Below, one piece after another: positions 8,892-19,869 of a stretch of 64,000 nucleotides of DNA (position 1 is the first letter of the stretch; each line of letters opens with the position of its first letter). Both the position numbers and the translations under genes were made by a program. The notes under the pieces were generated by a model, which was given only the letters and a program-made list of their open reading frames with translations, made no database searches and was not told the DNA's origin. The DNA is from DATKYQ01 sp964640665 (GTDB lineage: Bacteria; Myxococcota; B64-G9): the NCBI GenBank assembly GCA_964640665.1, contig CAZXHT010000003.1, forward strand, positions 1-64,000, given 5' to 3'.

Positions 8892-11800
8892 TCAATCTTC
8901 CAGGTCACATCGCAGGCAGCGACTGGCTTCCTGTATTGCTTGCTTACGTGAAAACCCGAGTTCCGCCTGGTCGAATCTCTTTATCCTGGTCTTGGCCGAA
9001 CGATATGACATGTCGGGTCTGTAACGGGCTCCACTTTCGACCGGCAACGGGGGGAGAGCCTCCAGATCCTCCGGTTGCGCCAGCGATTCGTCGATATCTC
9101 CGCTACCACCGAGGTAGCGGTCAATGGCGCCGGCTGCCCTGCGCCCGTGGGCAATCGCCTCGATCACCGAGGCCGGTCCGCTGACGCCGTCGCCTCCCGC
9201 GAAAACGCCCGGAATCGATGTTTCGAGTGTCTCGGCATCCGCGGCGATCCTTAGTCCACGCTCCAGGTCAACAGCGAATCGTTTTGGAATTTCTGGATAC
9301 TGTCCGATGGCGGCAATGACCGAATCGAACTCGACCATGAAATCACTGTCGGGAACAGGAACCGGGCGCTTTCTTCCACCGGCATCCCGGGAGCCAAGCT
9401 TCATCCGCTGACAGGTAACACGCAGGCCCTGCTTGCCTCTCTTGATGCTCACGGGCAGCGTGAGAACCTCTAGTTTGATTCCCTCGGCCAAGGCATCGTC
9501 AATTTCTTGAGCATCCGCTGGCATCTCATCGCGGCCGCGACGATAAAGGATGACGACTAGATTGGCACCCAGCCGGCGAACTGTTCTGGCGGCATCGATG
9601 GCCGAGTTTCCGCCTCCAACAACCGCAACCCGCTTTCCGACTCGATCCTTCTTTCCCGAAAGGCTCACATCTCGCAGGAAGCGCACGCAGTCGATCACGC
9701 CCTTGGTACCCTGACCCTTCACTCCCAGTTCCCAACCGGCGTGAGCGCCTACTGCCAGAAACACGGCATCAAATCCCTGCCTTTTCAAAGCCGCCGGAGA
9801 CTCTACCTTGGTATTTGTCTTTATCTTCACTCCGGCGCGCCGGACTATGGCAATGTCCCTGTCCAGGTCTTCGGAAGGGAGCCGATAGCGGGGGATCCCA
9901 ACACGCAGCATGCCGCCCGGCTTGGGCAGTGCTTCTAAAATCGTCACCTGATGACCGCCGCGCTTAGCCAGGTAATAAGCCGCGGTCAACCCGGCCGGCC
10001 CGGAGCCGACCACCGCCACTTTCCGGTTCGTGCGCCGCACCCGGGCAGGCTGGCGCGGCTCCGCCTGGGCACCGAACTTGACCGCCGCTCCCTTCAGTGC
10101 GCGAATGGCAATCGGTTCGTCGAGTGAACCGCGGCGGCAACGCGTCTCGCATGGATGGAAGCAAACCAGGCCACACACCGAGGGAAGCGGCATTTTCTCC
10201 CTGACCACCAGGTAGGCTTGTTCGAATTTTCCCTGGCTGATAGCCCTGACGTACCTGTGTGCCTCTACTCCTGCCGGACAGGTGTGGCTGCACGGCGCTT
10301 TAACCAGCCCTTTGCACACGGCGGCGCGACAATGCTTGTTGTTGATATGCTCCTCGTACTCTTCCCGGAAGTAGCGAATGGTAGTCAGTGCTGGATTGGG
10401 CGCAGTCTGACCCAGGCCGCAAAGCGAGGCGGCCTTGATGGACTTTCCGAGTTCCTCGAGCAATTCGATGTCACCGGGTCTACCTTCTCCAGAGCAGATA
10501 CGCTCCAGTATTGACAACATCTCCTTCGTGCCCAGGCGACAGGGAGTGCACTTGCCGCAAGACTCGCTCTGCGTAAAGGTCAAGAAGTAGCGAGCCAGGT
10601 CGACCATGCAGGTATTCTCGTCCATAACCACCAGCCCGCCCGAGCCCATGATGGACCCGGCTTGTGCCAGTGACTCGTAGTCAATGGGGGTATCGAGAAA
10701 CCTGGGAGGGAGGCAGCCGCCTGACGGGCCTCCCGTCTGGGCAGCCTTGAACGTTCCTCCGTCGGGTACGCCGCCGCCGATGACGTTGACCACTTCGTCC
10801 AGTGTGGTCCCCATCGGCACTTCGATCAGGCCAGGCTTGGATATCTTACCGGCCAACGCAAAAGTCTTCGTGCCCTTGCTTTTCTCCGTTCCGAAGGAAG
10901 CAAACCACTTGGCTCCCTGGCGCAGGATGCTGGATACGTTCGCCAGGGTCTCGACGTTGTTGATGTTGGAAGGTTTTCCAAACAGGCCCTTGACCGCCGG
11001 GAATGGCGGACGCGACCTTGGCATGCCGCGCTCACCCTCGATGCTGGCTATCAGCGCCGTTTCCTCGCCGCAGACGAAGGCGCCGGCACCTTGCTTTATC
11101 CGGATGTCGAAAGAGAAACCGGATCCAAGAATGTTTTCACCCAGGACACCCAGCTTGCGCATCTGCACCAGCGCCGTTTCGAGTTGCTTGATGGCCAGCG
11201 GGTATTCGGCCCTGATGTAGACATAGCCATGGTTGGCCCCGATGGCATAGGCAGCGATGCACATGCCCTCCAGCACGGCGTGAGGATCGCCCTCGAGCAG
11301 CGACCTGTCCATGAATGCCCCGGGATCGCCCTCGTCCGCGTTGCAGATCAAATACTTGTCCTTGCCCTCGGAGGCGCGACAGAACTTCCACTTGAGCCCG
11401 GTGGGGAAACCACCGCCGCCACGGCCGCGCAGGCCGGAAGCCGCAACTTCTTCGATCACCTGCTCGGGTTTCATCCCCAGCACCCGCTGCAGCCCCTTGT
11501 AACCACCCCTGGCCAGGTAATGATCCACGTCGGACGGATTGATAATGCCACAGTTGCGTAAAGCGATTCTTACCTGAGGTCTGGTGATCGGCAGATCGAA
11601 AAGCAAGGGTATTCCGTCGATACGGCCGTCCCCCAGGGTACCCATGGCGTAGTCAACCACCGGCTTGCCGCCGACAACGTGGTTGGTGAGGACTTTCCTG
11701 AGTTTCTTGGGGTTCATATGGGAATAGCAAACCCTTGGCTGCCCCGGCAAGATGATGTCAACCATTGGCTCCGCAAAGCACATTCCTATGCACCCGGTCG

Positions 11801-11978
11801 GGATAACGTCGGCCTTGATCCCCAGGCGATCGAGTTCATCGTCGATCACGCTCCAGATCTCTTTGGCGCCAGCCGCCAGCCCACATGTAGCACTCCCCAC
11901 AAAGATGACCGGCCGCTTCCCTCTATGAAGCCGTTTCCATCTCACACCCGCTCGTTTGATTCTCGTATCGAGATTCAC
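8892..11978 (-). CDS. NuoF-like flavoprotein fused to GltD-like NAD(P)H oxidoreductase
   Basis: Electron-transfer subunit of 1028 residues linking formate dehydrogenase to nicotinamide. Order: thioredoxin-like [2Fe-2S] domain (about 15-115; Cys in SATCGLAAG and PTGCIGMC); NuoF FMN/NADH domain (about 130-440; GLRGRGGGGFPTGLKWKF, CNADEGDPGAFMDR); SLBB and [4Fe-4S] segment (ESCGKCTPCRLGT, about 475-490); then a GltD-type half with a Cys-rich N-terminal region (CSHTCPAG, CGLVCFHPCETRC), FAD motif VVGSGPAGLTAAYYL and second nucleotide motif VVGGGNSAIDAARTV. GTG start with GGGAG upstream. Having two flavin sites plus several clusters is a feature of electron-bifurcating or NADPH-linked complexes. 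Bifurcation is an inference. The C-terminal RCLRCDLED is typical of GltD-like proteins. Confidence 0.9.
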   Translation of the reverse strand: MNLDTRIKRAGVRWKRLHRGKRPVIFVGSATCGLAAGAKEIWSVIDDELDRLGIKADVIPTGCIGMCFAEPMVDIILPGQPRVCYSHMNPKKLRKVLTNHVVGGKPVVDYAMGTLGDGRIDGIPLLFDLPITRPQVRIALRNCGIINPSDVDHYLARGGYKGLQRVLGMKPEQVIEEVAASGLRGRGGGGFPTGLKWKFCRASEGKDKYLICNADEGDPGAFMDRSLLEGDPHAVLEGMCIAAYAIGANHGYVYIRAEYPLAIKQLETALVQMRKLGVLGENILGSGFSFDIRIKQGAGAFVCGEETALIASIEGERGMPRSRPPFPAVKGLFGKPSNINNVETLANVSSILRQGAKWFASFGTEKSKGTKTFALAGKISKPGLIEVPMGTTLDEVVNVIGGGVPDGGTFKAAQTGGPSGGCLPPRFLDTPIDYESLAQAGSIMGSGGLVVMDENTCMVDLARYFLTFTQSESCGKCTPCRLGTKEMLSILERICSGEGRPGDIELLEELGKSIKAASLCGLGQTAPNPALTTIRYFREEYEEHINNKHCRAAVCKGLVKAPCSHTCPAGVEAHRYVRAISQGKFEQAYLVVREKMPLPSVCGLVCFHPCETRCRRGSLDEPIAIRALKGAAVKFGAQAEPRQPARVRRTNRKVAVVGSGPAGLTAAYYLAKRGGHQVTILEALPKPGGMLRVGIPRYRLPSEDLDRDIAIVRRAGVKIKTNTKVESPAALKRQGFDAVFLAVGAHAGWELGVKGQGTKGVIDCVRFLRDVSLSGKKDRVGKRVAVVGGGNSAIDAARTVRRLGANLVVILYRRGRDEMPADAQEIDDALAEGIKLEVLTLPVSIKRGKQGLRVTCQRMKLGSRDAGGRKRPVPVPDSDFMVEFDSVIAAIGQYPEIPKRFAVDLERGLRIAADAETLETSIPGVFAGGDGVSGPASVIEAIAHGRRAAGAIDRYLGGSGDIDESLAQPEDLEALPPLPVESGARYRPDMSYRSAKTRIKRFDQAELGFSRKQAIQEASRCLRCDLED

Positions 11979-12005
11979 AGTTCAGTCTCCCGTGAATTGT
12001 ACATC

Positions 12006-12542
12006 CTATTTCCCAGGCACCTTCCTGGCTGACTTCATGGCCGCGCCGCGCTTTCTTGATGCCTGCGAGGCTTGCTTTCCTTTTCTGCGCGCCAGGTCCA
12101 CGATCTTCTTCAACGAGGCCGCGGTCTGACGACCATGAACCGCATCGTTGATCACGGCCGTGGGAGCCAACGCGCAGGCGCCCAGGCATGCCACCGTTTC
12201 CAAAGTGAAAGACATATCCTCGGTGGTGCCACCGGGTTGTATTCCGAGGTGCTTACTTAGCTCGTCCAACAGTCGTGCGCTCCCGCGCACGTGACAGGCC
12301 GTACCACGACAGATAGTCAGAGTGTTTCGTCCCCGTGGCTCGAAGTGGAACTGGGAGTAGAAGCTCGCCACCCCGTAGACCTTGCTCAGCGGCAAACGCA
12401 AATAGCGAGAAGCCGCCTGCATGCCATCCGGCAACAGGCACCCTTCCTTGGACTGTATAAACTGCAAGATCGGTATCAAGTACTGTGACTCGGGCTCGAA
12501 CTCAGAGGCTATTTCAGCGATCCACTTTTCCCGTCGCGTCAT
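12006..12542 (-). CDS. NuoE-like [2Fe-2S] subunit of the formate dehydrogenase complex
   Basis: 178 residues. The NuoE/24-kDa fold is shown by the N-terminal helical part (YLIPILQFIQSKEGCLLPDGMQAASRYLRLPLSKVYGVASFYSQFHFEPRG) and the four cluster Cys in TICRGTACHVRGS and CLGACALAP. It normally carries one [2Fe-2S] cluster and pairs with a NuoF-like subunit, here the next gene 27 bases on. The last 40 residues are basic and Lys/Arg/Ala-rich, an extra tail. Its ATG overlaps the stop of the RNase H gene (ATGA), indicating translational coupling. Confidence 0.9.
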   Translation of the reverse strand: MTRREKWIAEIASEFEPESQYLIPILQFIQSKEGCLLPDGMQAASRYLRLPLSKVYGVASFYSQFHFEPRGRNTLTICRGTACHVRGSARLLDELSKHLGIQPGGTTEDMSFTLETVACLGACALAPTAVINDAVHGRQTAASLKKIVDLARRKGKQASQASRKRGAAMKSARKVPGK

Positions 12543-12973
12543 CTGTATCCTTTCGTGTCAATCGCCATGTTCGCCAGGCGATCCGCCCCGGCGTTCTGAT
12601 CGCGCGGCACGTGCACCACCTGTATGTTTCCCAACTTCTTAATCCGGCCTGCCGCCTCACGATACAACGGCAACAGCCCGGCGTTCCGAACCCTGTAGAC
12701 ACCATTCAGCTGCCTGACGATCAACTCAGAGTCCATCCTGACTACGACGCGTACGGGCTCAAGCTTCTCGATCTCTGCGAGTCCGATCAGCAATGCCTTG
12801 TACTCGGCCACGTTGTTGGTGGTTTCTCCAAGGTATTCCAAACGTTCCACGAGCACCTCGCCGCGGGCATCCGCTATCAACACGCCCGCCCCGGCCGGAC
12901 CGGGGTTGCCCCTGGAGGCACCGTCTGTATACAACACAACCTCGGTCGGCGCCGACTTGTCGTTATCGGTCAT
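12539..12973 (-). CDS. RNase HI-family ribonuclease
   Basis: 144 residues. Degrades RNA in RNA-DNA hybrids. The expected motifs are present: YTDGASRGNPGPAGAG (first Asp), TTNNVAEYKAL (Glu), RMDSELIVRQLNG (Asp), and VPRDQNAGADRLAN (last Asp). It is closest in style to the short RnhA-like proteins of Gram-positive and delta groups that lack the basic protrusion. It overlaps the Zn-ribbon gene by 11 bases upstream and nuoE-like downstream, a widespread housekeeping pair here joined to the formate dehydrogenase operon. Confidence 0.9.
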   Translation of the reverse strand: MTDNDKSAPTEVVLYTDGASRGNPGPAGAGVLIADARGEVLVERLEYLGETTNNVAEYKALLIGLAEIEKLEPVRVVVRMDSELIVRQLNGVYRVRNAGLLPLYREAAGRIKKLGNIQVVHVPRDQNAGADRLANMAIDTKGYR

Positions 12974-13730
12974 CACCCTCGTCGTCGAGAGAAACCCCTT
13001 CGAGGGCTTTTTCGTAGAAGAATATCCGGCTGCAGTAGGGACAGATCTCGATAGCCTCTCCCCTGAGGACGATGTTATAGAGCTGCGGGGGAATCCCCAT
13101 GTGGCATCCCTGGCAATGTTCGTCCTTGACCGCCACTACCGCCACGCCCTCGCGCCTGCTCTTGATCGTCTGGTACTGTCGATACCAGCGCTGGTCGACT
13201 TTGACTTTGGCCCTGTCTCGTCCCTCGTCTTCTCCGGCAATGGTGGCATTGATGGACTCGATCTTCTTCTCGAGTTCCGAGCGTTCCTGCGAAAGCCCCT
13301 TGTCGAGTTCATCCAGCTGTTCCTTCTTTCCGGCCAGGCTGGATTTCAGGTCTTCTGTCTCCTGCATCTTGCGCAGGATCTCGTCCTCGATACCCAGGTT
13401 TGCCTTCCGGGTGGCCTCGATCTCCCGCGAAAGGGCCTGGTAGTCGCGGTTGCCCTTGATGTCGCCCAGGCGGGACTCCCATTTCTTGATCTTTTCTTTC
13501 TCGGCTTTCAGGTCGCTTTCGGCAAGTCGCCTGGCCATTTCGGCCTCGTCGAGCTGGTTGAGTTCGACGCTCAGCTCGGATTTCTTCGTATCCAGGATTT
13601 TCTCGATCTCCTTGAGGCGAACAGGTATCTGCTCGCGATCCTTTTCCAGCTCGTATATTCGCGCGTCTATTTCCTGTAAGTCGACTAAAGCCTTAAGGGT
13701 CTGTAGGGGTGTCACTTCCCGAGCCTCCAT
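12963..13730 (-). CDS. Coiled-coil protein with C4 zinc ribbon (CT398/HP0958-like)
   Basis: 255 residues from MEAREVTPLQTL. Residues 10-185 form a long, charged, heptad-like coiled coil (helical hairpin). The C-terminal part has two CxxC knuckles, CQGCHMGIPPQ and CPYCSRIFFY, that would bind one Zn. This is the architecture of the CT398/FlgZ (DUF164) family, found in most bacteria beside RNase H or nif3-like genes; in Helicobacter it binds flagellin mRNA and RpoN. Specific role here unknown. The ATG lies only about 30 bases after a terminator-like hairpin. An in-frame extension upstream has no support and would run through that hairpin. Confidence 0.85.
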   Translation of the reverse strand: MEAREVTPLQTLKALVDLQEIDARIYELEKDREQIPVRLKEIEKILDTKKSELSVELNQLDEAEMARRLAESDLKAEKEKIKKWESRLGDIKGNRDYQALSREIEATRKANLGIEDEILRKMQETEDLKSSLAGKKEQLDELDKGLSQERSELEKKIESINATIAGEDEGRDRAKVKVDQRWYRQYQTIKSRREGVAVVAVKDEHCQGCHMGIPPQLYNIVLRGEAIEICPYCSRIFFYEKALEGVSLDDEGDDR

Positions 13731-13760
13731 TGCCAAGCCGCCGCCTGTTTGAGATCCCCC

Positions 13761-13794
13761 GAAAGAAAAACGCGCCCGGGATTCTCCGGGCGCG
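13761..13794 (-). terminator. Intrinsic terminator or attenuator ahead of the Zn-ribbon operon
   Basis: On the minus strand a perfect 9-bp stem (13794-13786 with 13779-13771, loop of six) is followed by TTTTTCTTTC. It would stop transcripts coming from rpoD and the tRNA. Because the next start codon is only about 30 bases on, it could also be a regulated leader terminator. Confidence 0.8.
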
Positions 13795-13810
13795 CTAGCT
13801 GGCACTCTAT

Positions 13811-13841
13811 GGGGCGATGTCCTATCCGTCGCCCCTTTTTT
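13811..13841 (+). terminator. Intrinsic terminator on the plus strand
   Basis: GGGGCGA (13811-13817) pairs with TCGCCCC (13829-13835), followed by TTTTTT. All neighbouring genes run the other way, so no annotated plus-strand transcript ends here. On the minus strand the same stem could form part of the leader before the attenuator. Confidence 0.6.
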
Positions 13842-13932
13842 AGCATCACCAGAAACGGTGCTTTCCTCTCTGCTCCCTCTCTCAACACACCGCGAAGCTA
13901 CTCGCTCGAACACTGACTGTCAACGAAAAAAA

Positions 13933-14005
13933 TGGGCCCACCAGGATTCGAACCTGGGACCGACCGGTTATGAGCCGGCAGCTCTAGCCGCTGAGCCATG
14001 GGCCC
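13933..14005 (-). tRNA. tRNA with CAU anticodon (Ile2 or elongator Met)
   Basis: 73-base cloverleaf: acceptor GGGCCCA/TGGGCCC with discriminator A, D arm GGCTCAGCGGCTAGAGC, anticodon arm with loop CTCATAA, T arm CCAGGTTCGAATCCTGG. No CCA is encoded; a run of T follows directly and could end the transcript. The absence of a C1-A72-type mismatch excludes initiator tRNA. GGUC in the variable region and the GGGCCC acceptor lean toward tRNA-Ile(CAU, lysidine-modified), but elongator Met cannot be excluded. Confidence 0.9.
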
Positions 14006-14062
14006 CTGACACATGGTATATCGCGCATCCCCGACAACGAGTCAAGCATCGGGATCGGCGCC

Positions 14063-16293
<2,231 letters not shown>

Positions 16294-16297
<4 letters not shown>

Positions 16298-18108
16298 GCT
16301 GATCTTCCCCTGTATTCTTCCAGAGAGACCAACTCTCGATTCAGACGCATCTTGTCCTTCAGAAGTTCTTGCGTCTCGGCCTGCCGCCCGGCGCGCATGG
16401 CCTGGTCGATCAGCGCCGTCATGCGGCGCAATCGCGCCTTGATGCGCCGGCGACGCAGGCTCGCAATACAACGCAGCATCTCGCTCTCCGCCCGATCCTC
16501 GGGAAAGGCGTCAACATCCAGTAGACGCTCGCTCAGACGACTGCGCAAATCGGAATCGTCAATCGCGGCCAGATACGGCGCCGGCGAATCGAAAGAACCG
16601 GCCGCGACGATCTTGTCTGTCAGATCGCGAAGCGGCGCGGATTCGAATCTTTCCTGGATGCCGCTTTCCGTAAAACGCTTACCAAGGCGCGGAAACAGCA
16701 GCAATAAGGTCACCATGATTTCCTCTTCGGGGGCGGCCGCCGGGGCGGCCGTCGCCGATGCTTCATCCTTTGGCCTTGGCAGGTCGGCGTCATGCAGATC
16801 CCGTTTCGCACCGCCGCGCTGCGCGGCGGCAACCGTGCGGCGCAAATCTTCTTCTTCTACAGCGAAGCGCTCGGCTACCCAGCGCATATAATTGCCCCGG
16901 CGCAGGTCGTCCCGGCAGGCTGCCAGCAGGGGCACCATTTTTTTCAGAGCCGCAGTCCTGGACTCGACGTCACCTTCGGCCCCGGACAGATAAGTCTCGG
17001 TGAGAACCTCCAAAGACGGCCGCGCCTGCGAGATCAGAGCGGAAAAAGCGTCTCGCCCCTGCCGGCGCACGAATGAATCGGGATCTTCAGAGCTTGGCAA
17101 CTTCACCATGAAGGGCGCCAGGTCCAGCGTCAGCAACGTCGCGGCCGAACGGGCGGAGGCGGACATTCCGGCCGTGTCGGCATCGAAAACCGTGATCACC
17201 TTGCCGGTGAAACGCCTCATGATCTGGGCGTGTCTCTCGGTCAGGGCGGTGCCGCAAGTGGCGACCACATTCGTAAAACCCGCTGCGACCAGGCTGAGTA
17301 GATCGAAGTAGCCCTCGACCAGGACCACGTCGGAAGCCCGTTGAACCTCCGCCCGCGCCTGGGCCAACCCGTAGAACATTTCGCTTTTGTCGTATACAGG
17401 GCTCTGCCGGGAATTGATGTACTTCGGTCCTTCCTCCTTTTCGGAAAGCTTGCGGGCCCCGAATCCGGCGATCTTGCCGGAAAGATCCTGGATGGGAAAA
17501 ACCAGGCGATCGCGAAAGACATCGTAGGGCCCTCGCTTGCCTTGCGCCACCAGGCCGACCATGACGGCATCCTCCAGGGAGATGCCCTTTTTCTCGAGAT
17601 GGGCTGTCAAGCCCTGCCAGTCGTCACGCGCGTAGCCGAGCCTGAAACGCCTGGCCACCGTCTCAGGCAGGCCACGTTTTTCCAGATACTCCCGTGCCCC
17701 CCCCGCCTGCCCATGCTCCCAGAGCGTACGATCAAAAAACGCGGCGGCCTCTTCGTTGAGAGTGTGCAGGCGCGTCTTGATCTCGCGGGCGCGGGTGTCC
17801 GCCGGCCTGCGCCGGGGCAATTCCACGCCGGTCCGGGCGGCCAGGTCTTCCAGGACCTCGGGAAAGGTCTTGCCTTCCATTTTCATCAGGAACGTAAAGA
17901 CGTCGCCGGAGGCCTTGCAACCGAAGCAATGGAAAAAACCTTTGTGTGGACTGACGGTGAACGACGGCGTCTTCTCGGAGTGAAACGGACACAGTCCGAC
18001 GAAGTTGCTGCCGGTCTTTTTCAGCTTCACGTAGCGACCGATCATCTCGACGATGTCGACCCGCTGCCGAATGTTCTCTAGCGCTTCATCTCGAGAGGCT
18101 GGAGTCAA
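16294..18108 (-). CDS. dnaG: DNA primase DnaG
   Basis: Makes RNA primers at the replication fork. 604 residues: CHC2-type zinc finger (about 41-65; CPFHSEKTPSF, HCFGCKASGDV), catalytic core with FGARKL and a TOPRIM domain (VLVEGYFDLLSL, VFDADTAG), then a helical C-terminal helicase-interaction region ending in Arg-rich helices. The start is TTG with CTAGGAGAACGGG just upstream. Middle gene of the macromolecular synthesis operon; the stop overlaps the rpoD start. Confidence 0.96.
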
Positions 18109-18256
18109 CCCGTTCTCCTAGACCATCTGACAGGGCACGATAATTACACTTGAGTTGGCGGTCGCGCTCAGCCAAACACTCGCGCCACCGGCATCCTGCA
18201 TGGGGTCACCCGGCCACCCCCAAAAGAACCGGGCCGCCTCACCAGATTCCACGCGC

Positions 18257-18451
18257 TCATCCGCCCTTGCGGACCTTCTTCAGCGCCCTCTTCTTGGCGG
18301 CCAGCGATTTTTTCTTCTTCCTCACGCTGGGTTTCTCGTAGTGCTCTCGCTTGCGGATTTCTGAAAGGATTCCTGCCTTCTCACACTGTTTCTTGAAGCG
18401 TTTCAACGCGCTCTCGAAAGACTCGCCATCACGAACCTTCACGCCCGGCAT
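18257..18451 (-). CDS. rpsU: 30S ribosomal protein S21
   Basis: 64 residues, the standard length. MPGVKVRDGESFESALKRFK and the following KAGILSEIRKREHYEKPSVRKKKK are characteristic of bS21, which lies beside the anti-Shine-Dalgarno end of 16S rRNA. A GGGAGGTGATCTGT ribosome site precedes the ATG. A 148-base gap separates it from dnaG; no clear internal terminator was found there, only a 5-bp CCCGG/CCGGG hairpin. Confidence 0.97.
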   Translation of the reverse strand: MPGVKVRDGESFESALKRFKKQCEKAGILSEIRKREHYEKPSVRKKKKSLAAKKRALKKVRKGG

Positions 18452-18522
18452 ATACAGATCACCTCCCTCGAGGTATTACGAACTCACATCTTTCCCATGC
18501 ACCACGCACGAAAAAGTGGGTT

Positions 18523-18551
18523 ATTATTGGGGAAAATCCCCTTCCTGTCAA
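18523..18551 (-). promoter_or_regulatory. Sigma-70 promoter of the rpsU-dnaG-rpoD operon
   Basis: Minus strand TTGACA (18551-18546, perfect), 17-base spacer, AATAAT (18528-18523, five of six). The spacer contains a GGGGATTTTCCCC palindrome, possibly an operator. The start codon is about 72 bases downstream. Confidence 0.7.
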
Positions 18552-18657
18552 GATCTATAATTTCTTTTTCAAACAAGGCAGTTAGGCAAGGTGCTTGAGC
18601 AAAAATGGGATTTTCGGCAGTTGACAAGGCTTGGCCTCTGATGTTAGTCCCGCGTTC

Positions 18658-19869
18658 ATGAGCGCCAAACGCACGATGATACCTCGCGGCGAGGCCTTTC
18701 GCAGGCTCGACGGGGCGCTTTCCGGAAAACGCCTGCCTGTCGAGAAAGTGCCGCTGCCCGCTTCGCTCGGGCGGGTTCTGGCAGTCGATCACCGCTCGCG
18801 CCTCGAAATGCCTCCCTTCGACAAGTCGGCCATGGACGGCTATGCAGTCAGAGCCGACGACAAACGAGAGGAGTATCGCCTGGTCGGCGTAGTCGCGGCG
18901 GGGGAAACCTTCGAGCAACCGATCGAGCCCGGCACGACCGTCAAGATAATGACCGGTGCCCCTGTGCCCCCCGGCGGCGGCCGGGTGATCAAGATCGAGG
19001 ACACCGAGTCACAAGGGAATACCATCCGCATCCTGCAACGCGGGGGCAAGACCAACATCGCCCCGCGCGCGCAGGATCTTAAAGTTGGAGATGTCGTGTT
19101 ACGCGCCGGTACGCGCATAAGCGCCCTCGACATGGCCAACCTGGTTGCCTGCGGCCTAACAGAAGCACAAGTCGTGTGCCGGCCACGCCTTTTCATCCTG
19201 TCCACCGGTAACGAGATCGTCGATCACCCCGATAAGCTCGCCCCGGGCCGCATCATGAACTCCAACGGTCCCATGCTCGAGGCCTTGGCGGGAGAATTCG
19301 GTCTGGCTGTCAGCGGCCGGGAACACGTTGACGACGATCGCGGGGCCACCGTCGAGGCCATATCCAGAGCCATGGATGCGGTGGACATCGTCGTCATCTC
19401 GGGCGGGGTCTCTGTCGGCGACTACGATTACGTCCTGGAGGCCATGCAGAAGCTGGATCTCGAGCTGCACTTCTCGCGCGTGGCCATCCTGCCCGGTAAG
19501 CCGACCGTCTTCGCCTCGCGCGGTGACAAGCTGGTTTTCGGCCTGCCTGGAAACCCGGTCTCGTCATTCATCATGTTCCACCTCTTCATCCTGCGGGCGG
19601 TGGCACATCTTACGGGCGGCCCGGTTGGCCTGCGCGAATTTCCGCTGCGCCTGGCCGCAGACTACCGGCGCCGCAAGACAGAGCGCCTGCAGCACGTGCC
19701 CTGCCGGGTTAACTCCGCGGGAAAACTCGAACCGCTGGAATACCACGGTTCGGCCCACCTGCGGGCAATCAGTGACGCCGACGGGTTCTTTCTGGTTCCG
19801 ATAGGCGTTGACGAAATCAAGTCCGGTCAGGTGGCGACGTTCATTCCCCTGCCACGGGGATTTCGATGA
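18658..19869 (+). CDS. moeA: Molybdopterin molybdenumtransferase MoeA
   Basis: Inserts molybdate into adenylylated molybdopterin. 403 residues with the family landmarks PPFDKSAMDGYAVRADD (about 45-60), ITxTGxxVPxG-like MTGAPVPPGGGRVIKIEDTE, LSTGNEIVDHP, VVISGGVSVGDYDYV and GLPGNPVSSFIMF. The ATG was chosen over a TTG nine codons upstream; neither has a strong ribosome site. A TTGACA at 18621 followed 17 bases later by a poor -10 (TTAGTC) may be its promoter, back to back with that of rpsU. First gene of a four-gene cofactor operon; its stop overlaps moaA (ATGA). Confidence 0.93.
   Translation: MSAKRTMIPRGEAFRRLDGALSGKRLPVEKVPLPASLGRVLAVDHRSRLEMPPFDKSAMDGYAVRADDKREEYRLVGVVAAGETFEQPIEPGTTVKIMTGAPVPPGGGRVIKIEDTESQGNTIRILQRGGKTNIAPRAQDLKVGDVVLRAGTRISALDMANLVACGLTEAQVVCRPRLFILSTGNEIVDHPDKLAPGRIMNSNGPMLEALAGEFGLAVSGREHVDDDRGATVEAISRAMDAVDIVVISGGVSVGDYDYVLEAMQKLDLELHFSRVAILPGKPTVFASRGDKLVFGLPGNPVSSFIMFHLFILRAVAHLTGGPVGLREFPLRLAADYRRRKTERLQHVPCRVNSAGKLEPLEYHGSAHLRAISDADGFFLVPIGVDEIKSGQVATFIPLPRGFR

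Larger units (their letters stand above)
13761..13875 (-). other. Candidate structured leader RNA or small RNA
   Basis: Between the tRNA and the Zn-ribbon gene the minus strand can form three hairpins in order: CACC/GGTG, GGGGCGA-type stem, and the 9-bp terminator stem. The 5' arm of the second hairpin (GGGCG) can alternatively pair with CGCCC in the terminator's 5' arm, so the structures compete, as in attenuators. I recognise no riboswitch class. It may equally be a stand-alone small RNA. Confidence 0.3.

Noticed and set aside
7834..8895. Formate dehydrogenase gene as two separate genes or a frameshifted pseudogene
   Set aside because: Both parts are in one frame, the stop is TGA at the known Sec position, and a SECIS hairpin with the correct spacing follows.
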